Of a DNA stretch of 64,000 nucleotides, positions 56,696 to 63,903 are shown piece after piece; positions within the stretch are counted from its first letter, which is position 1, and each line of letters begins with the position of its first letter. The stretch is from a virus. The translations under genes were made by a program, and so were the position numbers. The DNA lies in IMG/VR virus record IMGVR_UViG_3300027973_000043, positions 18,489 through 82,488 of that record; one strand, 5' to 3'. The notes below the pieces were generated by a model. It worked only from the letters and a program-made list of their open reading frames with translations, was not told the origin of the DNA and ran no database searches.

Positions 56696-57003
56696 CTTTC
56701 GCTACCTTAAAGGTGAAAGGGGCGGTTTCATTATAAAATAGTGACTTTTAACAGTAATGTTAATCGAAAATCGGAAGAATTGCTGGAAACCTGAACATGT
56801 AATGATGAAGGCAATCAGCAGCCGAGCTTGTGAATTCTAAAAAGTAACAAGAAGGTTCAACGACTAGGGAATGAGTAAGAAAACAATAAGTCTCAATAGC
56901 CTCCGAAATCCTAGTAATAGGATTATGATATAGTCTAGGGAGTTTAGAAATAAACACAAACCAGAAACCGTTTATCTGTGTTCGAGTCACAGGCGAAAGA
57001 CCA
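56696..57003 (+). tRNA. tRNA with CAU anticodon (Ile2 or Met), interrupted by a group I intron
   Basis: Exon 1 56696-56731, exon 2 56965-57003. Spliced: acceptor CTTTCGC/GCGAAAG, discriminator A, encoded CCA; D-stem CCTT/AAGG with loop AAAGGTGA; anticodon stem GCGGT/ACCGT with loop TTCATAA; T-arm CTGTG TTCGAGT CACAG. C1 pairs with G72, unlike bacterial initiator tRNA. With TilS encoded 1.2 kb upstream, tRNA-Ile(CAU) read as lysidine-34 is the likelier identity; elongator Met is the alternative. Confidence 0.9.
56732..56964 (+). other. Group I intron in the CAU tRNA, directly after the anticodon
   Basis: 233 bases. Exon end UCAU pairs with GUGA at 56741-56744 with the U-G pair at the splice site; the intron ends in G. 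Core strands: AATTGCTGGAAACC (P), AATCAGCAGCCGAGC (Q), GGTTCAACGACTAG (R), GATATAGTCTAGG (S). These are canonical group I elements. Insertion is between anticodon base 36 and base 37, like the tRNA introns of Azoarcus and Agrobacterium. No ORF inside. Confidence 0.9.
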
Positions 57004-57130
57004 GTCCTAAGAAATTCATCTACTTTCACGTAGTTTAGGATGTTAAGACGAATAAAATCGTTGAACCAAAAGATGAATATAATAAAATAATTAGTTGTCA
57101 AAAACCCCAATTTCTAACCTATATTACAAC

Positions 57131-57364
57131 ATGAGCCAATATTTCTTTAACATAACTAAAAATAAACCTACCAAAAAAGAAGCAAATCGCTGGAACCGTA
57201 TTTCCAGAAAATATGGTGGCGCATATGTGGAGATTAATAGGAAACAAAATTCTTGTATTTCTATTAATAACGGAAACTATCAGGGATGGTTCGCTATTCC
57301 TAATAGAGGAAGTCCATTTGACCAGAATACTCAAAATGACATTCTGAACGAAATTAATAGTTAG
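57131..57364 (+). CDS. Small basic hypothetical protein
   Basis: 77 residues from ATG 57131, just after TTGTCA and TATTAC boxes. MSQYFFNITKNKPTKKEANR, YGGAYVEINRKQNSCISINN, GWFAIPNRGSPFDQNT. The last pattern suggests a compact fold; no family recognised. Its TAG stop is directly followed by the next TTGACA. Confidence 0.6.
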   Translation: MSQYFFNITKNKPTKKEANRWNRISRKYGGAYVEINRKQNSCISINNGNYQGWFAIPNRGSPFDQNTQNDILNEINS

Positions 57365-57392
57365 TTGACAAACCCCATTTCTAACCTACATT
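57365..57392 (+). promoter_or_regulatory. Promoter TTGACA-16-TACATT
   Basis: TTGACA at 57365-57370 right after the previous stop, TACATT at 57387-57392, ATG 57398 five bases later. The sequence closely copies the promoter before 57131 (AACCCCA...TTTCTAACCTA). Confidence 0.75.
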
Positions 57393-57397
57393 CTAAT

Positions 57398-57730
57398 ATG
57401 TTCATCTATCTTCAAAATCTTTATTACACTCTAACTAAAAACGAACAAGCCTTGCTAGTTCTTAAATATAAGAAAATCGCAAAACTAAGTCAAAAACTTT
57501 ATCAAGCAAGATGCAAGAATCTTAGTTGGAATAAAAGTCTTCACATAGAAGAAAAAATCAAAAAGCTAATAATTCAAATTGATGAACTTATCACTCCAGA
57601 TGATATTCAATCCGAAAAAATGAATTTAACAGATGCGCAATTAAATGATATAGATTTTTATATTGATACAATTAGCTTCTGGAATAAGCAGTCTAAAGCA
57701 TTGGCAGACTTGCAAAAGCTGTTTATCTAA
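57398..57730 (+). CDS. Helical hypothetical protein
   Basis: 110 residues from ATG 57398. Long Lys-rich helices (YKKIAKLSQKLYQARCKNLS, EEKIKKLIIQIDELITPDDI) and FWNKQSKALADLQKLFI at the end. No family recognised. Confidence 0.6.
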   Translation: MFIYLQNLYYTLTKNEQALLVLKYKKIAKLSQKLYQARCKNLSWNKSLHIEEKIKKLIIQIDELITPDDIQSEKMNLTDAQLNDIDFYIDTISFWNKQSKALADLQKLFI

Positions 57731-57781
57731 ATAATCAAATTGTTTGAATCTGATAAACATAGAAATAGATTATATTTAGTT

Positions 57782-57943
57782 ATGAAAGTTGATAGACCTA
57801 CTTTATTTTTTGGTGCTGGATTATCCTTTGCTTTTGGAATTATCGGAAAGTTTGTAGATCATGCACCGATTGAACAGTGGAATGGTAAGTTTGAAACCGG
57901 TTTTATCCTGTTATATCTTGCCCTAGCACTCAAAAACGACTAG
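57782..57943 (+). CDS. Small membrane protein
   Basis: 53 residues with two hydrophobic segments (PTLFFGAGLSFAFGIIGKF and GFILLYLALAL). Possibly holin-like or exclusion-related; nothing decisive. Confidence 0.55.
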   Translation: MKVDRPTLFFGAGLSFAFGIIGKFVDHAPIEQWNGKFETGFILLYLALALKND

Positions 57944-57966
57944 ACGAGTAACAAATTTCTATTAAT

Positions 57967-58044
57967 GCACCGGTGGCTCGAATGAATTAGGCGTCTTCCT
58001 TCTAAGAAGATTTTATGGGGGTTTGAATCCCTCCCGGTGTGCCA
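57967..58044 (+). tRNA. tRNA-Arg (UCU)
   Basis: 78 bases. Acceptor GCACCGG/CCGGTGT with a G-U end pair, discriminator G, encoded CCA. D-arm GCTC...; anticodon stem TCTTC/GAAGA with loop CTTCTAA (TCT, reads AGA); T-arm GGGGG TTTGAAT CCCTC. AGA is frequent in this AT-rich genome, which explains the gene. Confidence 0.92.
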
Positions 58045-58097
58045 ATTTTGATGATTCGCGAGTGGAGATTATTGGTTGTGATAATCCAGAAGAATAG

Positions 58098-58126
58098 TTG
58101 ACAAACTGACAATTTAAGAATATACT
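58098..58126 (+). promoter_or_regulatory. Promoter TTGACA-17-TATACT
   Basis: TTGACA at 58098-58103, TATACT at 58121-58126, ATG 58133 six bases later. Confidence 0.78.
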
Positions 58127-58132
58127 AAACAT

Positions 58133-58843
58133 ATGAACATCGAAATAACAAAAGAATTGGTCGCCAAAATTGACGAAACACTGTCACATGGTCTATCACA
58201 TGGGCTAGGAAACCCGATTCCTGGCCAGATGTGCGTTGAAGCCGCAATATGCTATTCACTCGGATTGGATCATTCAGATGATCCAAAATGTGTAGATAGT
58301 GCTATCCGAGCGTTGAAGATTCGTCTAAATGATTCAAGTTGGAGTTCCGATTTTGCACGGTCGAGAGGAATGCGAAATCTGGCAATTCTCCAATTGGGAA
58401 CAGATGATAACTTTGATCGAAAAGAATTTTTAGAAAAACTGGCGATGTTTACCTGCACGGATTTTCTTCCATATTTTCTATCAAAACAAAATTATTTTTG
58501 GTTTACTCCAAAATTAAAAAATGATTTAGTTGGTGCAAAAACATTAGCAAATGCAAAAAATGCTTATGCTGCTAATGCTGTTTCTGCTTCTTATGCTGCT
58601 AATGCTTCTTATACTGCTTATGCTGCTTATACTGCTAATGTTGCTTATGCTGCTGATAATGCTGCTAATGCTGCTTATGCTGCTTCTTATGCTGCTAATG
58701 CTGCTAATGCTGCTTATGCTGCTTCTTATGCTGCTAGTGCTGCTAATGCTACTAATGATGCTGATTTTTATCTGAATTATTTTGCAAAAGGGGTGGAAAA
58801 AATCCTGATCAATATGAATGTTCCTGCAAAAGATTTTATTTAA
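58133..58843 (+). CDS. Conserved phage protein with Ala/Asn/Tyr low-complexity tail
   Basis: 236 residues. The first half (LGNPIPGQMCVEAAICYSLG, IRALKIRLNDSSWSSDFARS, RGMRNLAILQLG) is a type known from many phages, function unknown. Residues about 140-210 are a low-complexity tract of Ala, Tyr, Asn and Ser (AANAAYAAS units), coded by GCT-rich triplet repeats that look slippage-prone. Confidence 0.75.
   Translation: MNIEITKELVAKIDETLSHGLSHGLGNPIPGQMCVEAAICYSLGLDHSDDPKCVDSAIRALKIRLNDSSWSSDFARSRGMRNLAILQLGTDDNFDRKEFLEKLAMFTCTDFLPYFLSKQNYFWFTPKLKNDLVGAKTLANAKNAYAANAVSASYAANASYTAYAAYTANVAYAADNAANAAYAASYAANAANAAYAASYAASAANATNDADFYLNYFAKGVEKILINMNVPAKDFI
58545..58765 (+). repeat. Triplet-rich low-complexity tract
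   Basis: GCTGCTAATGCT, GCTTATGCT and GCTTCTTATGCT units recur throughout, giving the Ala/Asn/Tyr/Ser tail of the gene at 58133. Length variation between phage isolates is likely. Confidence 0.85.
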
Positions 58844-58894
58844 ATAAAAATAATAAAGTTGCACTTATTTAAAAAGCCTGTATTATGGTGTTGT

Positions 58895-58960
58895 ATGCAA
58901 AACGAACTAGAATCAAACCTAGTGGAACCAAATGACTATCAAAAAATATTCGACCTGTAA
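58895..58960 (+). CDS. Very small ORF with its own promoter
   Basis: 21 codons (MQNELESNLVEPNDYQKIFD). TTGCAC and TATTAT with a 17-base spacer lie before the ATG in leaderless geometry. Too short to judge. Confidence 0.3.
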   Translation: MQNELESNLVEPNDYQKIFDL

Positions 58961-58997
58961 CAAGACCTTAAAAAATAAAAAAACCACTAAATAAATC

Positions 58998-59381
58998 ATG
59001 ATCACCTTCAAACAATTCTTTGAATCCTACAGAATGGAAGACCAAACCTTCTCCGATAACAACGGCACCTACTCCGTACCACGAATAGTCAACTACGCAG
59101 AAAAAAATAAGAAAATAAAAGAAATACCAATCTCTAAACTTCTTCATAACCTAGAACCATCTCCACACGAAGAAGGATCAGAACTACCCGGTCATCCAGA
59201 ATTTATCGAAAGAGCCAACCAAACTGACCTCAAATACCCAATCATCATCGTCAAATACCCAGACGGCCTCTTTATAGCTGACGGTGTACATAGACTAGCA
59301 AAAGCTCACTCACTAAACCACGAAACCATCAAAGCCTATACCATTAACCAAAAAGAACTAGAAGATCTAAAAACAAAATAA
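58998..59381 (+). CDS. ParB-like nuclease-domain protein with putative capsid-targeting N-terminus
   Basis: 127 residues. MITFKQFFESYRMEDQTF carries the shared N-terminal tag. PIIIVKYPDGLFIADGVHRL and AKAHSLNHETIKAYTI are the ParB/sulfiredoxin-like fold with its GxHR motif. Such phage domains may bind nucleotides or cut DNA. Third codon positions use C far more often than in neighbouring genes, which suggests recent transfer. AAATAAATC precedes the ATG. Confidence 0.72.
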   Translation: MITFKQFFESYRMEDQTFSDNNGTYSVPRIVNYAEKNKKIKEIPISKLLHNLEPSPHEEGSELPGHPEFIERANQTDLKYPIIIVKYPDGLFIADGVHRLAKAHSLNHETIKAYTINQKELEDLKTK

Positions 59382-59414
59382 AATTATTTTTTTATACTAA
59401 CCCAACATCAAATG

Positions 59415-59442
59415 TTGACTTTGTGATCTAAAATGGTATTAT
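59415..59442 (+). promoter_or_regulatory. Promoter TTGACT-16-TATTAT
   Basis: TTGACT at 59415-59420, TATTAT at 59437-59442. Two in-frame ATGs follow at 59443 and 59449; the second has the usual six-base distance. Confidence 0.7.
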
Positions 59443-59448
59443 ATGAAT

Positions 59449-59682
59449 ATGAAATATCAAAAAGATAATCCCCGCGCAAAATATAAACATGGAGAAATTG
59501 TTTATTATTACGATGAAAATTATAAAACACACCAGAATGGCTGCAAATTTGTGGTTGATGAAAGTATGACAGAAGATTTAGGTAGAAATAGGACATATTA
59601 TAGAGGTGTATTAAATCTTGACGGGAAGACCATTAATATATGTGCAATGGACGAATGCTTTTTAACACCAACGAAGAAATAA
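59449..59682 (+). CDS. Small hypothetical protein
   Basis: 77 residues from ATG 59449 (MKYQKDNPRAKYKHGEIVYY). A beta-rich SH3-like pattern (GEIVYYYDENYKTHQNGCKF, YYRGVLNLDGKTINICAMDE). No family recognised. Confidence 0.6.
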   Translation: MKYQKDNPRAKYKHGEIVYYYDENYKTHQNGCKFVVDESMTEDLGRNRTYYRGVLNLDGKTINICAMDECFLTPTKK

Positions 59683-59686
59683 TTAT

Positions 59687-59890
59687 ATGAATTGGAATGA
59701 CGCAATACAGCAATTAGCTAAGACTAATTTTTCTACCGAAGATGACCCATTTGCCAAATATTTTAAAGAAGTAGAAAAGAATCCTGCTTATTGGAAAGCC
59801 TTGGCAGACCTTAACGAGGAAGAAGAATTGGTTGCCAAGGCAAATAAACATAGGTGCAAACGGATTGGAATTGTTGGTGACAGAAAATAA
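59687..59890 (+). CDS. Small acidic hypothetical protein
   Basis: 67 residues (MNWNDAIQQLAKTNFSTEDD, PFAKYFKEVEKNPAYWKALA). Helical; no family recognised. Four bases after the previous gene. Confidence 0.55.
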   Translation: MNWNDAIQQLAKTNFSTEDDPFAKYFKEVEKNPAYWKALADLNEEEELVAKANKHRCKRIGIVGDRK

Positions 59891-59900
59891 AAAATGTAAT

Positions 59901-60689
59901 ATGAAACTGAAAAACGATCTTCCAAAACTTCCTGACGGTGAAATTGACTTATCTAAAGTCGATATATCGAACGACTTTATCCATTTTCCTCCGCTATATC
60001 AGACACCCGAAGATATTGCGAAGTTTATTCAGGATAATAACTGTGATTTTCCTATCATTATGGAACTTCTAAATCGTCGTAAGAATAATAAACTCGATAT
60101 TACACCAGCAGAAGACAAATTCTATTTTGATAATTTATTCAGCTATGTTTATGATGTTTTTAGAATTCCTGTTCCCGAAACAACCGAACAAATGATTAGT
60201 TGGCTAGAATATATTTCTGATAGTTTGTTGAAAACTGGTTTCAATCAGACTAAAAAGGATTCTTTTGAAAGTGCTGGACGTTCATTTGATATGATGAAAC
60301 GACAAGATGAATTTTTCAAAAACTATGATGGAAAATTGAGTAAGAAGGCCCGCAAATCCGTTTTAGTCGATATTAATTGCTATGCTGAAATCCTGACAGA
60401 TGATCCTGAATATTATAATAGAAATTCTGAAAGGGTGGTTGAACAGTTTTGGATTAAATCGGATCGTTATGCAGGACAACCAGTAATTGTTGGTGACGAA
60501 GCATATATGCGTGTTTGGGTATATGATGACCATGTATATATTTTTGGGTGTGATGATATGAGTTGGTCTTTTAATTCTTCCAAGCCAGAAGAACTTGCCG
60601 ATTTTGTAAAATATTTGAAACAAGCGGCTCCAGTCTGGAACTTCTGTTTTCCAAAACTTATCAACAAAAAACTTGAATTTACAAATTAG
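59901..60689 (+). CDS. Hypothetical protein
   Basis: 262 residues from ATG 59901 (MKLKNDLPKLPDGEIDLSKV). Blocks: DFPIIMELLNRRKNNKLDIT, ISDSLLKTGFNQTKKDSFES, YMRVWVYDDHVYIFGCDDMS. Soluble, mixed alpha/beta; no family recognised. In the next 150 bases I see only an 18-codon frame at 60768. Confidence 0.6.
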   Translation: MKLKNDLPKLPDGEIDLSKVDISNDFIHFPPLYQTPEDIAKFIQDNNCDFPIIMELLNRRKNNKLDITPAEDKFYFDNLFSYVYDVFRIPVPETTEQMISWLEYISDSLLKTGFNQTKKDSFESAGRSFDMMKRQDEFFKNYDGKLSKKARKSVLVDINCYAEILTDDPEYYNRNSERVVEQFWIKSDRYAGQPVIVGDEAYMRVWVYDDHVYIFGCDDMSWSFNSSKPEELADFVKYLKQAAPVWNFCFPKLINKKLEFTN

Positions 60690-60810
60690 GTTAAAAATCG
60701 AATTGACTAAAGCACTGGATACTGCCACAATTACACTCCTATTTCTTTGGAACAAGTTAGGGAAATTATGAGTCAAAAGAAATTTAAACTGGTGGATAAA
60801 CATAAAGTCA

Positions 60811-60838
60811 TTGACAACGATTAACCTTGATGTATAAT
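60811..60838 (+). promoter_or_regulatory. Promoter TTGACA-16-TATAAT
   Basis: TTGACA at 60811-60816, TATAAT at 60833-60838, ATG 60844 five bases later: the closest match to consensus in the right arm. Confidence 0.82.
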
Positions 60839-60843
60839 AAAGC

Positions 60844-61056
60844 ATGAAAATCTTAATTCGTATTCTGGCTTTTTGTTTGTTTATTCCTTCCCTTCTTTTG
60901 TGCGGAATTCCGTTTCTATTGGTGAATGATCCTAACGATGGCCGAACACGGGAAGAATGGAAGAACCATATGTATTCTAAATGGTATCTTAAACCATATT
61001 TTTGGTGCTTCTTACATTCTATTTGTGCTGGAGACTGGAATAAAATGAAAAGGTAG
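60844..61056 (+). CDS. Small membrane protein
   Basis: 70 residues. MKILIRILAFCLFIPSLLLC is an N-terminal membrane anchor or signal; then a basic, aromatic tail (KWYLKPYFWCFLHSICAGDW). Role unknown. Confidence 0.6.
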   Translation: MKILIRILAFCLFIPSLLLCGIPFLLVNDPNDGRTREEWKNHMYSKWYLKPYFWCFLHSICAGDWNKMKR

Positions 61057-61121
61057 TTGACAGAAAATATTTAAATAAAAATAATAAAATTATCAAACTA
61101 ATCACATTTTTAGAATAACTT

Positions 61122-61373
61122 ATGAATAAACATGTTATCGGAACCGCGATTGATGATTTTGAAAAAGAAATCAAGAAAGATGTAGCGATTTCTGCGGTAA
61201 ACGTAATGAAGCGCGTTTTTATACTTTTTCGTGTTAATGAATCTTTGGAAGAACCTGTCGAATTTGAAAAGCTACTTCAATACATGGCAGAAGATTTTAA
61301 AGAATGGGCAGAAAATAATAAAGTAACAATTGACCTACCTGAAAAAGGTGTTAGTTTGGTTAAAAATAATTAA
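61122..61373 (+). CDS. Small hypothetical protein
   Basis: 83 residues, helical (AIDDFEKEIKKDVAISAVNV, EFEKLLQYMAEDFKEWAENN). No family recognised. Confidence 0.55.
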   Translation: MNKHVIGTAIDDFEKEIKKDVAISAVNVMKRVFILFRVNESLEEPVEFEKLLQYMAEDFKEWAENNKVTIDLPEKGVSLVKNN

Positions 61374-61379
61374 TATTTT

Positions 61380-61793
61380 ATGAATGATTTTATTTGGGTA
61401 ATCGTTGGATTTAGCTCTAATTATATTCGGGGACAGATTGAAAACCTTGAACTAGAAGAGCAGTATCGACATATGGTAGATAAATCTAGGTTTGTCTTGC
61501 CTCCCGAAGTGCAGGAAAAACGATTGCGAAACATGCTTAACAAGCCGTCCAATCGGGGTTATTTTTTGTCTAAAGAACTGGCGGTTGAAACAATCGAAAA
61601 TAATTGTGAATATATTCAAGAACTTGGATATTATACCTATCTTTTGATTGAAAAACATGGGGCAAATATTATTGAAGGGCATTATTGGCATGAATCAGAT
61701 GGGGAAACATGGTTTAAATTGTCAGACGATTTTACACGTTATGAACCGTGTGAAAAACCTGATTGTTTAGTCGGAGTCGTAAGTTTCGCTTGA
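61380..61793 (+). CDS. Hypothetical protein
   Basis: 137 residues. IWVIVGFSSNYIRGQIENLE, YYTYLLIEKHGANIIEGHYW and ETWFKLSDDFTRYEPCEKPD. The ending DxxxxYEPCEKP resembles phage proteins of unknown function. Six bases from the previous gene. Confidence 0.6.
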   Translation: MNDFIWVIVGFSSNYIRGQIENLELEEQYRHMVDKSRFVLPPEVQEKRLRNMLNKPSNRGYFLSKELAVETIENNCEYIQELGYYTYLLIEKHGANIIEGHYWHESDGETWFKLSDDFTRYEPCEKPDCLVGVVSFA

Positions 61794-61820
61794 TTAGAGT
61801 CTAATTCATGATACAATAAG

Positions 61821-62006
61821 ATGAATAAAGAAGAACCTCCAAAATTAAGATTCATAGACCTCCGAACTACCGAAGAAGGTTATGAACCAATTATAGAAAG
61901 ATATGATGATGGAAGTCCGAAATCAGTGATTTATTGTCCGTATATGCCCGTAAATTTAGAAGAGGTTCAAGAATGGCACAGACAGAATAAAGCAAGTATT
62001 ACGTAA
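61821..62006 (+). CDS. Small hypothetical protein
   Basis: 61 residues (PKLRFIDLRTTEEGYEPIIE, KSVIYCPYMPVNLEEVQEWH). A TTGATT/TACAAT pair lies just before the ATG. The gap 62007-62287 holds a 19-codon frame at 62014 and the GTGAATACAGGGGCAGAG segment at 62174 that recurs at 53984; no gene I can support. Confidence 0.5.
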   Translation: MNKEEPPKLRFIDLRTTEEGYEPIIERYDDGSPKSVIYCPYMPVNLEEVQEWHRQNKASIT

Positions 62007-62287
62007 TCTTTATATGAATAAAGAACAATTTGTATTAAATTTTTGTCGGGCGTGCGAAATAACTCAAATATGAGTAAAAGAACGGTTATTAACATGATAT
62101 GAAAGAAGCCTCATATTTTCTCAAATTTGATATATTGTTAATGTAACAAAATATATAATTTCAAAACTGGTGAATACAGGGGCAGAGAGACGGATAAAAA
62201 AATAAAATAAGTGTTTGACGAATAACTGTTATTGATGTAAATTAGAACATGGAAAAGAAACAAAAGATTTATAAGTAGGTGTTGCGT

Positions 62288-62410
62288 ATGCCCAACTCTG
62301 ATTTTTATATGGTATCATATCAATATGGAGAAACCGGAATATTGATTAATGATACAAATAATGGATTCGGTTATACGGAAGAAGAAGCGTTTAAAACAAT
62401 AAAACAATAA
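62288..62410 (+). CDS. Small hypothetical protein
   Basis: 40 codons: MPNSDFYMVSYQYGETGILI, NDTNNGFGYTEEEAFKTIKQ. Protein-like composition, weak start context. Confidence 0.4.
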   Translation: MPNSDFYMVSYQYGETGILINDTNNGFGYTEEEAFKTIKQ

Positions 62411-62416
62411 AATAAT

Positions 62417-62686
62417 ATGAAAACATGGTATCATGCAGTTTGTGAAAAATGTGGAGAGTGCAAGGTTGTGTTAGTGAATGATCCTAAGACTACGGCAGCA
62501 TATGTTACGGATGAAGAAAATCAAAGTATTTTTTCCTTTATGCTTAGTCATTATGGTTGCCCACCACTAAAAATTGTTTGGAGGGACGAAGAACTAGATG
62601 AATTGCGCGAACAGGGATATTTTGATTCTTTTGCAAATCCTTGGGACACGATTAAAAGGCAAGATAAAATGTTGACAGAAGAATAA
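62417..62686 (+). CDS. Small Cys-containing hypothetical protein
   Basis: 89 residues. MKTWYHAVCEKCGECKVVLV has CxxCxxC, possibly a metal site; LDELREQGYFDSFANPWDTI near the end. No family recognised. Confidence 0.55.
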   Translation: MKTWYHAVCEKCGECKVVLVNDPKTTAAYVTDEENQSIFSFMLSHYGCPPLKIVWRDEELDELREQGYFDSFANPWDTIKRQDKMLTEE

Positions 62687-62704
62687 AACGGAGTAAGGTG
62701 TATT

Positions 62705-62878
62705 ATGAAAGAACTACGTGCAATACGAATCTCTGTGACTAGCGAAGATGGAGAACTTCTGGATACTATCATGATTGAAATTCCTGATGATTCTTCTATG
62801 CGATATATTGCAATTCGGCCCGTTAATTATTCTATCGGACAACGTGAAGGCGAAGAAATTTTAGATATTGGAGCGTAA
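62705..62878 (+). CDS. Small hypothetical protein
   Basis: 57 codons: MKELRAIRISVTSEDGELLD, MRYIAIRPVNYSIGQREGEE. Beta-rich. TTGACA lies at 62672-62677 in the end of the previous gene. Confidence 0.5.
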   Translation: MKELRAIRISVTSEDGELLDTIMIEIPDDSSMRYIAIRPVNYSIGQREGEEILDIGA

Positions 62879-62890
62879 TGAAGTAATTGA

Positions 62891-62918
62891 TTGACAAATA
62901 GCTGAATTCTAGTAATAT
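62891..62918 (+). promoter_or_regulatory. Promoter TTGACA-16-TAATAT
   Basis: TTGACA at 62891-62896, TAATAT at 62913-62918, ATG 62924 five bases later. Confidence 0.78.
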
Positions 62919-62923
62919 AAGTC

Positions 62924-63649
62924 ATGAACAATCCGAACGAAAAAATCCTTGTTAAGTTGGAAAAATTGATTGCCCTTAGCGGTTCATCGAACGAACATGA
63001 AGCTAGTGCTGCCATGGAAAAGGCTATTGAACTGGCTACTCTACACAATATCGAATTGTCTAGGGTTTCTTCCAATTATTCTTCTGATCAAATTGAAAAG
63101 GAAGAAATGGAAACGAACAAAGCAAGGTTGCCAATTACTCAACGATTTGTTTCTAATATTATTAAGAAATATTTTGAAGTTGAAATTATTACTGGCGGTA
63201 ATCGTTCGATTGGACGCAAAATTTATTTTGTTGGAAAAAAAGACAAAATCGAATTTGCCAAGTTTTTGAATGAATATCTTACAAATACTTTTTTCAATCT
63301 TTGGTATAAATTTTATGAAAACAATCCACAAGTTACGGTTAAAACTGCTAGGGAAAGCTATTTTTGTGGACTGTGGCAAGGTCTATCTAAGAAGCTAAAG
63401 GATATGCAGGAAGCAACGGAAAGCACTATAGCAAGCGACTTGCAGGCTAATTATAGCCTAATGCTGGTGAATTCGTCTGAAATGCTTAAACAAGCTATTA
63501 ACAAGTTTTTTCCAGATGTTGTTTATAAAACCGGAAAATCAGTTAATAATTATAATGCATTGGTTGCAGACAAAGGTTATAGTGATGGACAGCAAATTAA
63601 TATTCATTCAGGTTTGACTGATTCAAATAAAAATTATTTGTCTGCTTGA
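62924..63649 (+). CDS. DUF2786 family protein
   Basis: 241 residues. ILVKLEKLIALSGSSNEHEA and AMEKAIELATLHNIELSRV are the DUF2786 signature; FVGKKDKIEFAKFLNEYLTN and RESYFCGLWQGLSKKLKD follow as in longer members. Found in phages and bacteria, function unknown. Start fixed by the promoter. The TGA stop lies inside the next TTGACT. Confidence 0.82.
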   Translation: MNNPNEKILVKLEKLIALSGSSNEHEASAAMEKAIELATLHNIELSRVSSNYSSDQIEKEEMETNKARLPITQRFVSNIIKKYFEVEIITGGNRSIGRKIYFVGKKDKIEFAKFLNEYLTNTFFNLWYKFYENNPQVTVKTARESYFCGLWQGLSKKLKDMQEATESTIASDLQANYSLMLVNSSEMLKQAINKFFPDVVYKTGKSVNNYNALVADKGYSDGQQINIHSGLTDSNKNYLSA

Positions 63650-63674
63650 CTAATAGACTAATCAGAGCTACAAT
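63646..63674 (+). promoter_or_regulatory. Promoter TTGACT-17-TACAAT
   Basis: TTGACT at 63646-63651 includes the previous stop codon; TACAAT at 63669-63674; ATG 63680 five bases later. Confidence 0.72.
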
Positions 63675-63679
63675 TAGCC

Positions 63680-63874
63680 ATGGACGAATTTAGAAAACTT
63701 CAAAAGCAGGAATGTCTGAACGGGGGCACGAAAGAACTGAAATATGGCTGTTCTTGCTGCCGAAAAATTAAGAATATCCAGGAATTTAGAAAGTGGGCTA
63801 GAAAGCTCGCTAAATCCCGATTGAAGAATCAAGATAGAAAAGACTTGACAGAAACCAAGATTGAGTTAATATAA
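63680..63874 (+). CDS. Small basic protein with Cys cluster
   Basis: 64 residues. GCSCCRKIKNIQEFRKWARK contains CxCC and many Lys/Arg; a small nucleic-acid- or metal-binding protein is plausible. No family recognised. Confidence 0.55.
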   Translation: MDEFRKLQKQECLNGGTKELKYGCSCCRKIKNIQEFRKWARKLAKSRLKNQDRKDLTETKIELI

Positions 63875-63903
63875 AGACGATCAAAGATTAAAAAAATAAA
63901 ATT

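Noticed and set aside
56760-57110. 116-residue minus-strand ORF
   Set aside because: It lies entirely over the group I intron and exon 2 of the CAU tRNA, which explain the sequence.
58551-58864. Leu/Met-rich and Ser/Ile-rich ORFs in other frames
   Set aside because: They are shadows of the triplet-rich tract in the gene 58133-58843.
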